From the NCBI GenBank assembly GCA_026386845.1, contig JAPLMW010000065.1, positions 1 through 52,108 of the forward strand: a DNA stretch of 52,108 bases. Reading direction: 5' to 3'. Positions 25,414 through 34,222 of the stretch are shown piece by piece; position 1 is the stretch's first letter, and each line of letters begins with the position of its first letter. The notes beneath the pieces are model-generated. The model was not told the DNA's origin. It did not search any database and saw only the letters and a program-made list of their open reading frames with translations. The position numbers and the translations under genes are program-made. This stretch comes from Phycisphaerae bacterium. GTDB taxonomy: Bacteria; Planctomycetota; Phycisphaerae; Sedimentisphaerales; UBA12454.

Positions 25414-26190
25414 TTATTGTCCTTCGCTCAATCTGTCGGCCTCGAAATTATCAAGTTCCTCGACAGCATAGATTTTACTCTGCGTGGTTTTGTAATCGTA
25501 TGCAAGCCTTACAAAATGGACGTTGTTCTTTTCGACATAAACATAACTTGCTCTGTTGTCTCTGTCCCTGGGCTGGCCTACGGAGCCGACGTTTATAATA
25601 GCCCTTTCCTCTGGTACTATCGGATAGACATAATCAAGCTCGTCCGGAGCGTAGAAGTCAGGGTCGTCGAGAAAAACGCCCGGCAAATGAGTATGTCCTA
25701 TGAAGCAGATATGCCTGACACGGTCGAATTGTGCGGTTATTTTTGCCAGCGTTGTGTATACATCGTCCGGGAAAATATATTCATTGATAGGTCTTCTCGG
25801 TGAGGCGTGCACGAAGTCCAGAATAGCTTTTGTCCCGTTAAGTTCCGCAGAAAGCGTCCATCTCATCTGCTGGCTGCCCAGATAATTCCAGCGGTTATGC
25901 CGTTTTTCAGAACCCTGTTCAGTTTCGAGCTGGTTTCTTGTCCAGAAGCTCGCCCGTTCGGCGCCGAGGTTGAAGTTTGTCGGTTCGTACAATATTGCAT
26001 AGTCGTGATTGCCCATCACACAGGCCTGTGTTTTTGCAATCACAAGGTCGAGGCAATCCTTTGGGTCCGGACCATAGCCGATTATATCGCCAAGGCAGTA
26101 AATAGTTTTTATGCCTCTGGTTTCAATATCGGCCAGCACGGTTGTCAACGCTTCGAGATTCGAGTGTATATCGCTTATTATCGCAAACAT
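25414..26190 (-). CDS. Metallophosphoesterase (calcineurin-like)
   Basis: 258 residues with the complete two-metal phosphoesterase motif set: SDIHSN (Asp7, His9), GDIIGYGPDP, GNHDYA, and GHTHLPG near residue 165. The substrate is unknown; relatives are small cytoplasmic phosphodiesterases. No signal peptide. It lies 127 bp upstream of yidC on the same strand and may share its transcript. Confidence 0.88.
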   Translation of the reverse strand: MFAIISDIHSNLEALTTVLADIETRGIKTIYCLGDIIGYGPDPKDCLDLVIAKTQACVMGNHDYAILYEPTNFNLGAERASFWTRNQLETEQGSEKRHNRWNYLGSQQMRWTLSAELNGTKAILDFVHASPRRPINEYIFPDDVYTTLAKITAQFDRVRHICFIGHTHLPGVFLDDPDFYAPDELDYVYPIVPEERAIINVGSVGQPRDRDNRASYVYVEKNNVHFVRLAYDYKTTQSKIYAVEELDNFEADRLSEGQ

Positions 26191-26321
26191 GCAATATTCC
26201 TGCTTATCTGAATTACTATTTATTCACAAACAGAGGAGGTGTTTATACCAGAAAAATTACTGTTATTCCAGTGTCAAATAAAACAACTGCAAAGAAAACC
26301 TGTGCTATCCGGAAATGGCGG

Positions 26322-27182
26322 TTATTCCTCTTTAATTCCTTCGAGCCAATATTCTGACATAACTTGTAAATCATTGATGTCAACGGGGCCGTCTCCGGTC
26401 AGGTCGGTACCGAGCAGGCAATGACTGTTGGGGTCATTATGGTCGCTGGGATTATTACAGTTGCGCAGCCAGTCTGCGGCCAGAAATGCAAAATCCTGGA
26501 AATTTACCGTGCAGTCGCAGCTAAGGTCGCCCGCTGCCGGCGGGTCGTGACACAGAACAATTCCATCCACAATGAAATATGAGTCCCAGTACTCATCCTC
26601 ATAATCACCGACGAATATAGTCAGGTTATAAGTTCCTGCCTGATTAATATCAAAGGTATATTCGAACCTCTTCCAGCCGCTCATAGAGCTAAAGTCGCCT
26701 AAATCTGGGATGGATATCTGAACAATATTTACCTCGCTAAGGTTTAAGTCGCCCGGCGGAGGGATAAGCTTAATGTAGGCAAAATCGTCGTAGGGTCTGT
26801 AATCGCATGTACCGAAAAAGTATACACCGGTAAGTTTGTCGCAGGCATCGATGGTAATACTTTGCCAGACTTTCGCATATGTTACCTGCTCTGGCATATC
26901 TCCTGTACTAAGTACAAGAAAATGTTCTCCCTCAAAAGGAAACAGTCCGGCTGTGGTGTCAATTCGCCAGTTCGCGAATCCACCTTCGCCTGGATGGGGT
27001 ATAAAATTTCCAACAACATCGGTATAGTTTTCACACTGCCAGCCTGTGGGGACGTTAACCTCGTTAAACTCGTAAAGCTCAAATCTTCCGTTATTGACAT
27101 CAGAAGCACAAAAGCCTTGTGTGGTTAGAACAACAGCGATCAGGCTAATAGCATTCCAGAGATGCGTACATTTACAACTCAT
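26322..27182 (-). CDS. Secreted protein with C-terminal dockerin-like domain
   Basis: 286 residues from the ATG at 27182, which gives a signal peptide (MSCKCTHLWNAISLIAVVLT). A longer reading from a TTG at 27239 adds 19 residues before it and is less likely. The central region is a jelly-roll-like domain (GRFELYEFNEVNVPTGWQCEN...). The C-terminus has two Ca-binding-type repeats, DLSCDCTVNFQDFAFLAADW and TDLTGDGPVDINDLQVMSEY, the dockerin-like tail common in Phycisphaerae secreted proteins. Ligand and partner are unknown. Confidence 0.75.
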   Translation of the reverse strand: MSCKCTHLWNAISLIAVVLTTQGFCASDVNNGRFELYEFNEVNVPTGWQCENYTDVVGNFIPHPGEGGFANWRIDTTAGLFPFEGEHFLVLSTGDMPEQVTYAKVWQSITIDACDKLTGVYFFGTCDYRPYDDFAYIKLIPPPGDLNLSEVNIVQISIPDLGDFSSMSGWKRFEYTFDINQAGTYNLTIFVGDYEDEYWDSYFIVDGIVLCHDPPAAGDLSCDCTVNFQDFAFLAADWLRNCNNPSDHNDPNSHCLLGTDLTGDGPVDINDLQVMSEYWLEGIKEE

Positions 27183-27617
27183 CTTATAATAATGGCAACT
27201 GATGCCACTTTCCCAGTTATTATCATTATAACTCCCCAATTACAGAAAATCAAGCAAAATTGGCCTCCCAAAATATCCGTTTAGGCGATAACCCATCAAA
27301 AAACAATGGATAGACGCAATTTCAGCAATTTTTAGCAGTTTTTATAGGACTCGTGCCTTCAATAATCTAAGTTTTAAAAATAAATTACACCAGCTTTGGT
27401 TTGTAACTACTTATAAACAAACGACATATAAATTTTTACTTTCTACATATATGTTTTTAAAGGCAACATTCTGTAAAGATTTTAGCAAGTTAATTTATAT
27501 ACGATGTTTTTGAATAGTTGCGGCTAATTTATCTTGACAATGTTGCCCAATTTTGATATTTTAAAGATTAATTGTAAAGTTAGGAAAATTAGGCAGGGAA
27601 GGAAAAGGCAGGCAATC
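27183..27617. other. AT-rich intergenic region
   Basis: About 435 bp of strongly AT-rich sequence between divergent dockerin-type genes. A TTG-initiated extension of the LRR ORF begins at 27534 but encodes no signal peptide. No clear promoter, DnaA box cluster or RNA gene was found. Confidence 0.5.
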
Positions 27618-28634
27618 ATGGTTAACGTAGTTAACGACGCCAATCTTAGGATTGCTGTTATCGATCGGCTCAACTTGGACGCCAATTATGCCCCCCCTAT
27701 AAGCCCCAGTGACATGAATCACCCTACGGCGATAGATATGAACAGGCCGTCGTTTACTTCTCTTGACGCTAATCATCTGGGGATTTCCGACCTGAATGGA
27801 CTTGAGTATGCCACAAATCTAAAGACTCTTTATCTTGCCGACAATAATATCAGCGACCTCGGTCTGCTTTCCGGCCTGAAGAAGATGCAATATCTGCGTT
27901 TGTGGGGCAACAGCAACCTTGCCAATCTGGTTCCTCTGGCGGATATGAATAACCTGCTGTCTTTCTGGGCTTATGATTGCAACATCGCCGACATAAATGC
28001 GGTTTCTAAGTTTACAAAACTGGTGAGCTTGAATTTAAATTTGAACAACGTTACGGATTTAAATGCACTTTCAGGTTTGACAACCCTGACGTATTTAAAT
28101 CTGAATGACAATAATATCGCGGATATAAACTCGCTTAAGAATTTGACAAAACTTCGGCAGCTTTATCTGTCACGCAACTATAATATTTCCGACATCAATG
28201 CCGTGAAAGATATGAACAGTCTAAGTGAATTGGGACTTACCGATGTCAATTTGGTTGATATTTCCCCCCTTGCCGATGTTAATCAAATTAGATACTTGTG
28301 GCTTGGATACAATGAGATAACAGATATTAGTGCACTGACAAAGGACGTCAACTTTATCGAACTCAATCTTAATTATAACCCCTTGAATTTTGAATCATGG
28401 TGTGTTCATCTTAAGACAATTATTAATAACAAACCCTCTGCCACCATAACCAGCAATTTGCTTATTAATGATCGTTTTACCGATATGATTGATTTGTCAT
28501 TCTTTGCCAGTAAGTGGTTGAGGCAGGATTGCGTTGTCGATAGTGATTGCGGCGGTGCGGACTTTAGCGAGGACAGCAACGTGGACTTTTATGATTTCGC
28601 TATTTTTGCCAACTGGTGGATGTACAATAAGTAA
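27618..28634 (+). CDS. Leucine-rich repeat protein with dockerin-like tail
   Basis: 338 residues from the ATG at 27618 (a TTG start at 27534 would give 366). It begins VNVVNDANLRIAVIDRLNLD, the usual start of the cap before an SDS22/internalin-type LRR array; about nine 21-22-residue repeats follow (NLKTLYLADNNISDLGLLSG and similar). The C-terminus DMIDLSFFASKWL...VDFYDFAIFANWW is a degenerate dockerin-like pair. Proteins of this kind are secreted, but no signal peptide is found in either start version, so the 5' end may be lost or the gene decayed. Confidence 0.7.
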   Translation: MVNVVNDANLRIAVIDRLNLDANYAPPISPSDMNHPTAIDMNRPSFTSLDANHLGISDLNGLEYATNLKTLYLADNNISDLGLLSGLKKMQYLRLWGNSNLANLVPLADMNNLLSFWAYDCNIADINAVSKFTKLVSLNLNLNNVTDLNALSGLTTLTYLNLNDNNIADINSLKNLTKLRQLYLSRNYNISDINAVKDMNSLSELGLTDVNLVDISPLADVNQIRYLWLGYNEITDISALTKDVNFIELNLNYNPLNFESWCVHLKTIINNKPSATITSNLLINDRFTDMIDLSFFASKWLRQDCVVDSDCGGADFSEDSNVDFYDFAIFANWWMYNK

Positions 28635-28660
28635 TCACGGTGTAACTCTTACGATTTTAA

Positions 28661-28689
28661 AAAGGCCGCTATAACGAGCGGCCTTTTTT
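28661..28689. terminator. Bidirectional terminator
   Basis: AAAGGCCGCT (28661-28670), loop ATAACG, AGCGGCCTTT (28677-28686) and a T-run; an A-run precedes the stem. It serves the LRR gene and the convergent methyltransferase gene. Confidence 0.85.
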
Positions 28690-28736
28690 ATGTGCTTATC
28701 CCTGTTTAACCTTATCGCTTGGCTGTTTATTTCTTT

Positions 28737-29474
28737 TCATTTCAATTTTCTGAAAACCATTATTACGTTCGTCTTAAAACCTGAATAGAAATCACCTATC
28801 ATTTCTAATTTTTTGTTTTTCAGATACGAGTCGTCAATGTATTCTTTTAATCTTCTGTAGTCAAAACCCAGGTGAGGACCATGGGCTGGTAATTCGGGAG
28901 ACCTGAAGCCGTCTATATACTTGTTTCTTAACAGGTGCCAGGTATATCTTATGTAGCTTTTGTCCGCGAAAAAATCGTTGTATGCGTTGCGTCTTGTTAT
29001 AAGCCTTCCCAAAAATTTTACCAAACCGGTTATTCCCGTTTCATTAGGAACGGTTATAATCAGAATTCCGCCTTGTTTTAGGTTGTTGTATATATTCACA
29101 AAGGCGTTTTTATAATCGCCTACATGCTCCAGTGTTTCAAAACATGTAGCGACATCAAACTCGGAATTAATAATAGTTACGTTATTTAAATCCAGATATT
29201 TAAATTCAGCGTTAGGGATGTTTTTTTTACGTGCAAGCTCAATCAATTTTCCATTGTGGTCATAACCTATGATTGTTTTAAATCTGTAATCGCTTTGTTC
29301 AAGAATTTTTTGCGGAATAAAACCGTTGGAACAGCCGAAATCGACCCATGTTTCGCAAGTGGAGGGAACGTATTTGTAAAATACTTTCTGTATGGCTTTA
29401 AGTCTTTTTTGATGAATATATGAAGCCAGTCCCTTCCTATACGAATCTTCGTGAACAATTAACACTGGATGCAT
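28737..29474 (-). CDS. Class I SAM-dependent methyltransferase
   Basis: 245 residues with the SAM-binding motif VDFGCSNGFIPQKIL, then IIGYDHNGKLIELARKK, and FDVATCFETLEHVGDYKNA as motif IV. It is of the Methyltransf_11/UbiE-like type common in polysaccharide loci and probably methylates a sugar or lipid carrier. It lies downstream of the exopolysaccharide operon but after a terminator at 29571-29591, so it may be expressed separately. Confidence 0.8.
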   Translation of the reverse strand: MHPVLIVHEDSYRKGLASYIHQKRLKAIQKVFYKYVPSTCETWVDFGCSNGFIPQKILEQSDYRFKTIIGYDHNGKLIELARKKNIPNAEFKYLDLNNVTIINSEFDVATCFETLEHVGDYKNAFVNIYNNLKQGGILIITVPNETGITGLVKFLGRLITRRNAYNDFFADKSYIRYTWHLLRNKYIDGFRSPELPAHGPHLGFDYRRLKEYIDDSYLKNKKLEMIGDFYSGFKTNVIMVFRKLK

Positions 29475-29570
29475 AAAAATCCTTTTCTATTTTGTCTTCT
29501 GTCCGCAATGTTATCTAAAACGTATCGAGTTCTCAAGTGTGAAATCGGCTCGCCGATAAATAATAAAAAA

Positions 29571-29591
29571 GAGAGCCTTAAAAAGGCTCTC
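29571..29591 (-). terminator. Terminator of the exopolysaccharide operon
   Basis: GAGAGCCTT and AAGGCTCTC form a 9-bp stem; on the minus strand it is followed by a T-run (29570-29565). It lies 82 bp after the GT2 stop. Confidence 0.8.
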
Positions 29592-29672
29592 TTTATAAAT
29601 CGGTTCGCCTTTAAGACAGGCCGGTGGAACTTCGTCGAAAACCATACCCGCCTGTGCCGAACCGCAGGGTTT

Positions 29673-30512
29673 TTATATTCCGAAAACAATCCTTAATCGT
29701 CTTATCAGGCCTTGCGGCAGAATAGCCGCCGCCGAGCGAATTATTACATTGCGCAGAAATTGCGGCTTATTTATAAAACCGATTTTCAAAAACTCTTTTT
29801 GCAGTTTTATCTGCTGAGCGGCTCTTTTGAAGCCGCTTCGTCTTTTCAGAAGTCCTTTTTCCCATCGGTGATAATAAAGCACCTGGCCGATGGTTGCCAT
29901 TTTAGTTCCGTTTAGAAGCATTTTTGCCCAAAGAAGGTAATCCTCAAGGCCTGCAAAAGATGTATAGTTTCCCGCTGCCAGAACGGCTTTTTTGCGAAAC
30001 AAGCATGCAGCATGATTCATACAGAACCTGAACCTAAACTGCTTTTCTATCTGTTCGTGGAGCAGGGGTCCACGTCTTACAAATAAAACTTTTTCCGGGT
30101 TTTGCTCAAAGGCAGCGAGAAAGCAGCTTGCCACATCGATGTCAGGATTATTTTTTAGAAACGTTAACTGTTGTTCAAACCTTTGCGGTGCACTTATATC
30201 ATCGGCATCCATTCTGGCGACAATATCGAATGTGCAGTTTTTAATTCCCTCGGCAAGAGCGGCGCCAAGTCCTTTATTTTCTTCGAGACTTACGATTTTT
30301 AAGATATTACCTGTTTTTTGTTTGTATTCACTGATTAGGTTCTCAAACCCTGTGCTGACGGGACCATCCTTAACAAGCACAATCTCATCGGGCTTTACGG
30401 TCTGGTTGAGAATACTATCTATTGCGGTTCTGAAATAATCGGGGCTGTCTTTTTCATAAACGCTTATAAGAACAGAAAATTTCGGCAGGTTTTTATCGTT
30501 AAGCGGACTCAT
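29673..30512 (-). CDS. Family 2 glycosyltransferase
   Basis: 279 residues, GT-A fold: FSVLISVYEKDSPDYFRTAI, DEIVLVKDGP, and the metal-binding ARMDADD near residue 90, then LEDYLLWAKML as the acceptor-side ED motif. It is a soluble or peripheral enzyme that adds a sugar in exopolysaccharide repeat assembly; donor unknown. It follows the GT4 gene by 5 nt and is the last gene before the operon terminator. Confidence 0.88.
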   Translation of the reverse strand: MSPLNDKNLPKFSVLISVYEKDSPDYFRTAIDSILNQTVKPDEIVLVKDGPVSTGFENLISEYKQKTGNILKIVSLEENKGLGAALAEGIKNCTFDIVARMDADDISAPQRFEQQLTFLKNNPDIDVASCFLAAFEQNPEKVLFVRRGPLLHEQIEKQFRFRFCMNHAACLFRKKAVLAAGNYTSFAGLEDYLLWAKMLLNGTKMATIGQVLYYHRWEKGLLKRRSGFKRAAQQIKLQKEFLKIGFINKPQFLRNVIIRSAAAILPQGLIRRLRIVFGI

Positions 30513-30517
30513 AGCTG

Positions 30518-31651
30518 TTATAAAACCCCCAGTTTCCGGTAGATTTTAATAATGTTATCAACCATTTTTTCGCTGGTAAATTCTTTTTGCCACTTTTCAA
30601 AAGCGGCTGTTCGCATTTGTTCAAAATCCCCGGCCTTATGTGTAAAAACATATTCCAGAAGGTTGGCAAAGCCTTTTGGGTCTTTTGGTTTGCAGAGCAG
30701 ACCATTGTTGCCGTGTTCAATAATTTCACTGACGCCGCCAGTGTTGCTTGCGATAACTAATTTTCTTAAACTTATTGCTTCGAGTATGCAGTTCGGCACG
30801 CCTTCGCTGTCGGACGGCAGAACAACCACCGGTATCCCCGCAAGAGCATTGAAAACATCTTTAGTGTAGCCATAGAATTCAATCTGGTCTAAAACTCCGA
30901 GTTTGGCGGCCAGTTTTTTTATTGCGGATATAGTATTTTGCTTGCTGCTGCCTATTATGCCAAGTTCGCCGCCGATAAGTCTGGTTTTAACTATTAAATT
31001 TTTTCTTTTCAACGCGGCAAGTGCCTTTAATAGACAATCGTGCCCTTTGCCCTGCATAAAATTTGCTATCATTGCGATTCTTGCCGGCAGAGGTTCCTCT
31101 GGTTTGCCGTATGGCTCATCCGGCGGGCCTATCGGGTCCCTGCCGTTTAAAACGGTAATAACCTTGTCAGGATTGACTTTGGAGCGATTAACAATTTCGT
31201 CAGTCAGATATTGACCATTTGCCACGTAGCAATCAACCCATTGGCTGGTAAGTCTATCGAGTAAATGACAAAGTCTTTTTTTCCAGCAGGGAGTGCCGCT
31301 TGGATATACCTCTGCACGGAATATGTGCCGGATACCAGTCCTTTTTCTTCGGACAGCCCTGGCTATGAAACTTTCTATCAGCGGTGTTTGTATAACCGCA
31401 ACATCTCTGTCTTTAAGTATTTTTGAAACTTCTTTTGCCGCGGAAAGTATTTTCGCCTTGCCCATCGGAACAATAAACACCTCAAAGCCGCAACTGCTAA
31501 AAGCCTGCGCAAAGGGCGACTGCTTATCCGATGTTATCAGGACAGGTTTAAAGCATCCTCGGGAAAACAATTTTTCAGCAAGCTTCAGAATCTGCCATTG
31601 TATGCCGCCCATGTTCGCTGTGCTTTGTCGTATAAAAACAAGCTCTTTCAT
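30518..31651 (-). CDS. Family 4 glycosyltransferase
   Basis: 377 residues, GT-B fold. An N-terminal QWQILKLAEKLF segment (where many GT4s have a G-x-x-x-x-L motif) and a C-terminal nucleotide-sugar site with VVLPSDSEGVPNCILEAISL and SNTGGVSEII are seen. It likely builds the exopolysaccharide repeat at the cytoplasmic membrane face. It is separated from the upstream membrane protein gene by 2 nt. Confidence 0.88.
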   Translation of the reverse strand: MKELVFIRQSTANMGGIQWQILKLAEKLFSRGCFKPVLITSDKQSPFAQAFSSCGFEVFIVPMGKAKILSAAKEVSKILKDRDVAVIQTPLIESFIARAVRRKRTGIRHIFRAEVYPSGTPCWKKRLCHLLDRLTSQWVDCYVANGQYLTDEIVNRSKVNPDKVITVLNGRDPIGPPDEPYGKPEEPLPARIAMIANFMQGKGHDCLLKALAALKRKNLIVKTRLIGGELGIIGSSKQNTISAIKKLAAKLGVLDQIEFYGYTKDVFNALAGIPVVVLPSDSEGVPNCILEAISLRKLVIASNTGGVSEIIEHGNNGLLCKPKDPKGFANLLEYVFTHKAGDFEQMRTAAFEKWQKEFTSEKMVDNIIKIYRKLGVL

Positions 31652-31653
31652 CT

Positions 31654-33141
31654 TTAAAAACCTTTTGTGTAAAGATAAACAGCCAGCAGCACAAATACTG
31701 CATATACCCCTATGATAATTCTATTTTTCCATTGTTTTTCTTCTGCTATGAGGCTTTCAATTCCTGCACCTATAATGATAAAAGCTACAGGAGCAAGTGA
31801 ATCTCTGTATCTTAAAACGTTAGCCTCGAGTCCCCCGAGCAGCAAAGCTGCCGTGCTCATTGTTAATATGTAAGGCAGCAGAAAAGCCAGAAATTCTGTC
31901 CGTTTGGTAATTATTACAATTGCTCCTACTATCAAAAACGGGAAAGGCAGCCACCACTGACAGGTATTGGCCAGCAACATGATTTCATAGAGTTTATTTC
32001 CCTCGGTATAAATATGATGCAGGTTTTTGGGCGGAGGATTCAGCAGAGAAAGCGGTATATTAAGCAGTCTAAGCGGTCCATGCGATTGATATATGTTGTC
32101 TATTATCGCAACATTCTCCGGCCTGCCTCTTTGTCCCCGTTCTTTAAGTGTGTATCTGTCCGACATATTTTCGGCTTTGTGTGTCAGTTGACTGAATTGA
32201 CAAAAAAGAATTACTACGCCAAGAAAAATCAATGCCAAAACAGTAATAATTTTTCCAGCGGGATTACTTTTATGCCTGAAGTAAATGGCGATTGAACTTG
32301 CTGCAATAAACATTAGTCCGTATTCGATTCTAATCCACATAAACATGACACTTGCTGCTGCAATTGGCAATATCGCCGTGAATAGCTTTTTATTTCGGAT
32401 TATCATAGTAATCCCGAAAACCATCAGGCTTACTGCAAAAATTATCCATATTTCCTTGAGAAATTTGACCGAATAAAAAACTGTCTGCGGGGCCAGTGCA
32501 GAAAGCAGAGAAATAATTGAGCTGGTTTCTTTACTGAAAAACTCCTGGGCGGCCAGTGTTACAATGGCTGCGGCAAACGCGCCTAAAAATGTCCCAACGA
32601 GTCTCAACCAGACAAATTCGTCACCGAAAAGTTTGAATAATCTCGACACCAGAAAACCTGCTCTGTATGCATGGTCCGTAAATTCCGGCGAATTGATGAA
32701 TTCGCCGATTGTCGTATCGCTATATCTTTGTCCCTGATAGACATAGAAAAACTCATCTGCATGAAAGAGTACCGTGTCATAATGTCTTATCCATGGAAAG
32801 CTTCTTGTTCTGATATCGTCGGTCATATATGGTGTTGAATTTTCGAGCACAAAAACAAGACAAAGTCTTAAAAGCAGAGCGGCTGCGAATGTAAATGCGG
32901 CCAATTGCGAACCTTTCAACCTGAAAAGGAGAAATCCTGCAACTGCTAAAGCACAGAATATAATGATATTGAAGATTACATCGGTGGTGTCGCTTAGTTT
33001 AGTCACAAACAAAGGCAGGATTGCGAGCAGGGCAATCGCGGCCAGTATCACAAAAATCTGATATTCGGCCGCACTGCTCCATAAAGCCGCCGCTGTTCTA
33101 AAAAATCTGCTTATGACATTGTCATTATGGTTATTTGGCAT
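31654..33141 (-). CDS. Polytopic membrane protein, GT-C/GT39-like glycosyltransferase
   Basis: 495 residues with about ten to twelve transmembrane helices. Helices at about 25-65 and an external loop with RHYDTVLFHADEFFYVYQG recall the acidic-motif loop of PMT/ArnT-like GT-C glycosyltransferases; LRLVGTFLGAFAAAIVTL is a second typical region. It probably transfers a lipid-linked sugar on the periplasmic side or acts in polymerisation. Its assignment as a GT-C enzyme is based on topology, not on a fully conserved motif. Confidence 0.65.
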   Translation of the reverse strand: MPNNHNDNVISRFFRTAAALWSSAAEYQIFVILAAIALLAILPLFVTKLSDTTDVIFNIIIFCALAVAGFLLFRLKGSQLAAFTFAAALLLRLCLVFVLENSTPYMTDDIRTRSFPWIRHYDTVLFHADEFFYVYQGQRYSDTTIGEFINSPEFTDHAYRAGFLVSRLFKLFGDEFVWLRLVGTFLGAFAAAIVTLAAQEFFSKETSSIISLLSALAPQTVFYSVKFLKEIWIIFAVSLMVFGITMIIRNKKLFTAILPIAAASVMFMWIRIEYGLMFIAASSIAIYFRHKSNPAGKIITVLALIFLGVVILFCQFSQLTHKAENMSDRYTLKERGQRGRPENVAIIDNIYQSHGPLRLLNIPLSLLNPPPKNLHHIYTEGNKLYEIMLLANTCQWWLPFPFLIVGAIVIITKRTEFLAFLLPYILTMSTAALLLGGLEANVLRYRDSLAPVAFIIIGAGIESLIAEEKQWKNRIIIGVYAVFVLLAVYLYTKGF

Positions 33142-33142
33142 A

Positions 33143-34219
33143 TTAACCTATTCTCATAATTTCCTTCAATGTTGTTACGACCGTTCTGCCTGTTTCCTGA
33201 GGAAGCATTTTCGGAAGTCTAAGCAATTTGACTTCGCGGTTTCGACAGGCCAGGTCTATTACTGTACCCATTTGTGAAAAATATTCTGATAAGTCAATAA
33301 TACCAGCCCCGCCCATAGCAACAATCATTTCCTGACTGCATTTCCCTATCTCATACATCCAGTTGCCTATTAAACGCTGTCTGGCCCGGTCAACAGAGAT
33401 ATCTTCGAGGACTATCTTGCCGCCTGAATACCGTTCTATGAAAAGAACAGTATCTATCTTCGCCTTGTCGGAAAACTCAAAATCAGGCAAAGCCTGGCGT
33501 GCCGATACCTGCATATTTTCAGGTGTTATTCTTTTTGCGATATTTTCAAGTCTGGGAAATGCCATAATTGCCGGCTTGACAATGGTCCGTACTTTCTCAA
33601 ATATATTGGATAAACAGGAAGGAATTAAAATTTTGTGTCCCGATTTAAACAAGTGTGGAAACAGCGCGCGATGATACGGGTAGATAGAAAACGCCTTGGG
33701 ATTGGAATAAATCAAATCCAGCGAAATAAAACTGAAATCGTCACTGAGAAAACTCGAACCGAGTATTTCCTTCAAAATACAAATAATTGAACTTGTTTTC
33801 CCAGTGCCTCCCCAGCCGGGCAGCAACACGCCGCGACCATTTATCGCAACTGATGCGCCGTGAATCATACAATGTTTTTTTCTTAAACATAACATTTGCA
33901 AAACCGGATGAACAAAGGGCAGAAGGTCTCTTTGGCCGGCGAGTATCCAGAGATCGTTTCTTTTCAGCAAATGTACCTTATATCTTATAAAATAAAGATG
34001 ATTGTCGCCGAAATAATATGAACCGCCTGCATCGCTATATTCAGAAATTTCCGGAGCCTTGTTCTGAACCGAAAGGTCAATTTCTTCTTCCTTCAGGAAG
34101 TTCGTCCTGAATGGACTAAAGAATAGCTCAAAAGACCTTTCGCTCATATGGCCTTTTTCCAGACGCATCCTGACTAAATCATGAATATTATAATATAGCC
34201 AGTGTTTTTCTGTTTCCAT
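33143..34219 (-). CDS. HprK-like P-loop kinase-fold protein
   Basis: 358 residues. The region CMIHGASVAINGRGVLLPGW followed by GGTGKTSS is the Walker A and lead-in seen in HPr-kinase-like proteins (134-143), followed by LSDDFSFIS as a second conserved acidic motif. The N-terminal part resembles the beta-sheet lead domain of HprK-related proteins in polysaccharide loci. No HPr partner is present, and the phosphoryl target, if any, is unknown. It sits inside the exopolysaccharide operon with gaps of 1-3 nt to both neighbours. Confidence 0.75.
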   Translation of the reverse strand: METEKHWLYYNIHDLVRMRLEKGHMSERSFELFFSPFRTNFLKEEEIDLSVQNKAPEISEYSDAGGSYYFGDNHLYFIRYKVHLLKRNDLWILAGQRDLLPFVHPVLQMLCLRKKHCMIHGASVAINGRGVLLPGWGGTGKTSSIICILKEILGSSFLSDDFSFISLDLIYSNPKAFSIYPYHRALFPHLFKSGHKILIPSCLSNIFEKVRTIVKPAIMAFPRLENIAKRITPENMQVSARQALPDFEFSDKAKIDTVLFIERYSGGKIVLEDISVDRARQRLIGNWMYEIGKCSQEMIVAMGGAGIIDLSEYFSQMGTVIDLACRNREVKLLRLPKMLPQETGRTVVTTLKEIMRIG

Positions 34220-34222
34220 TCT

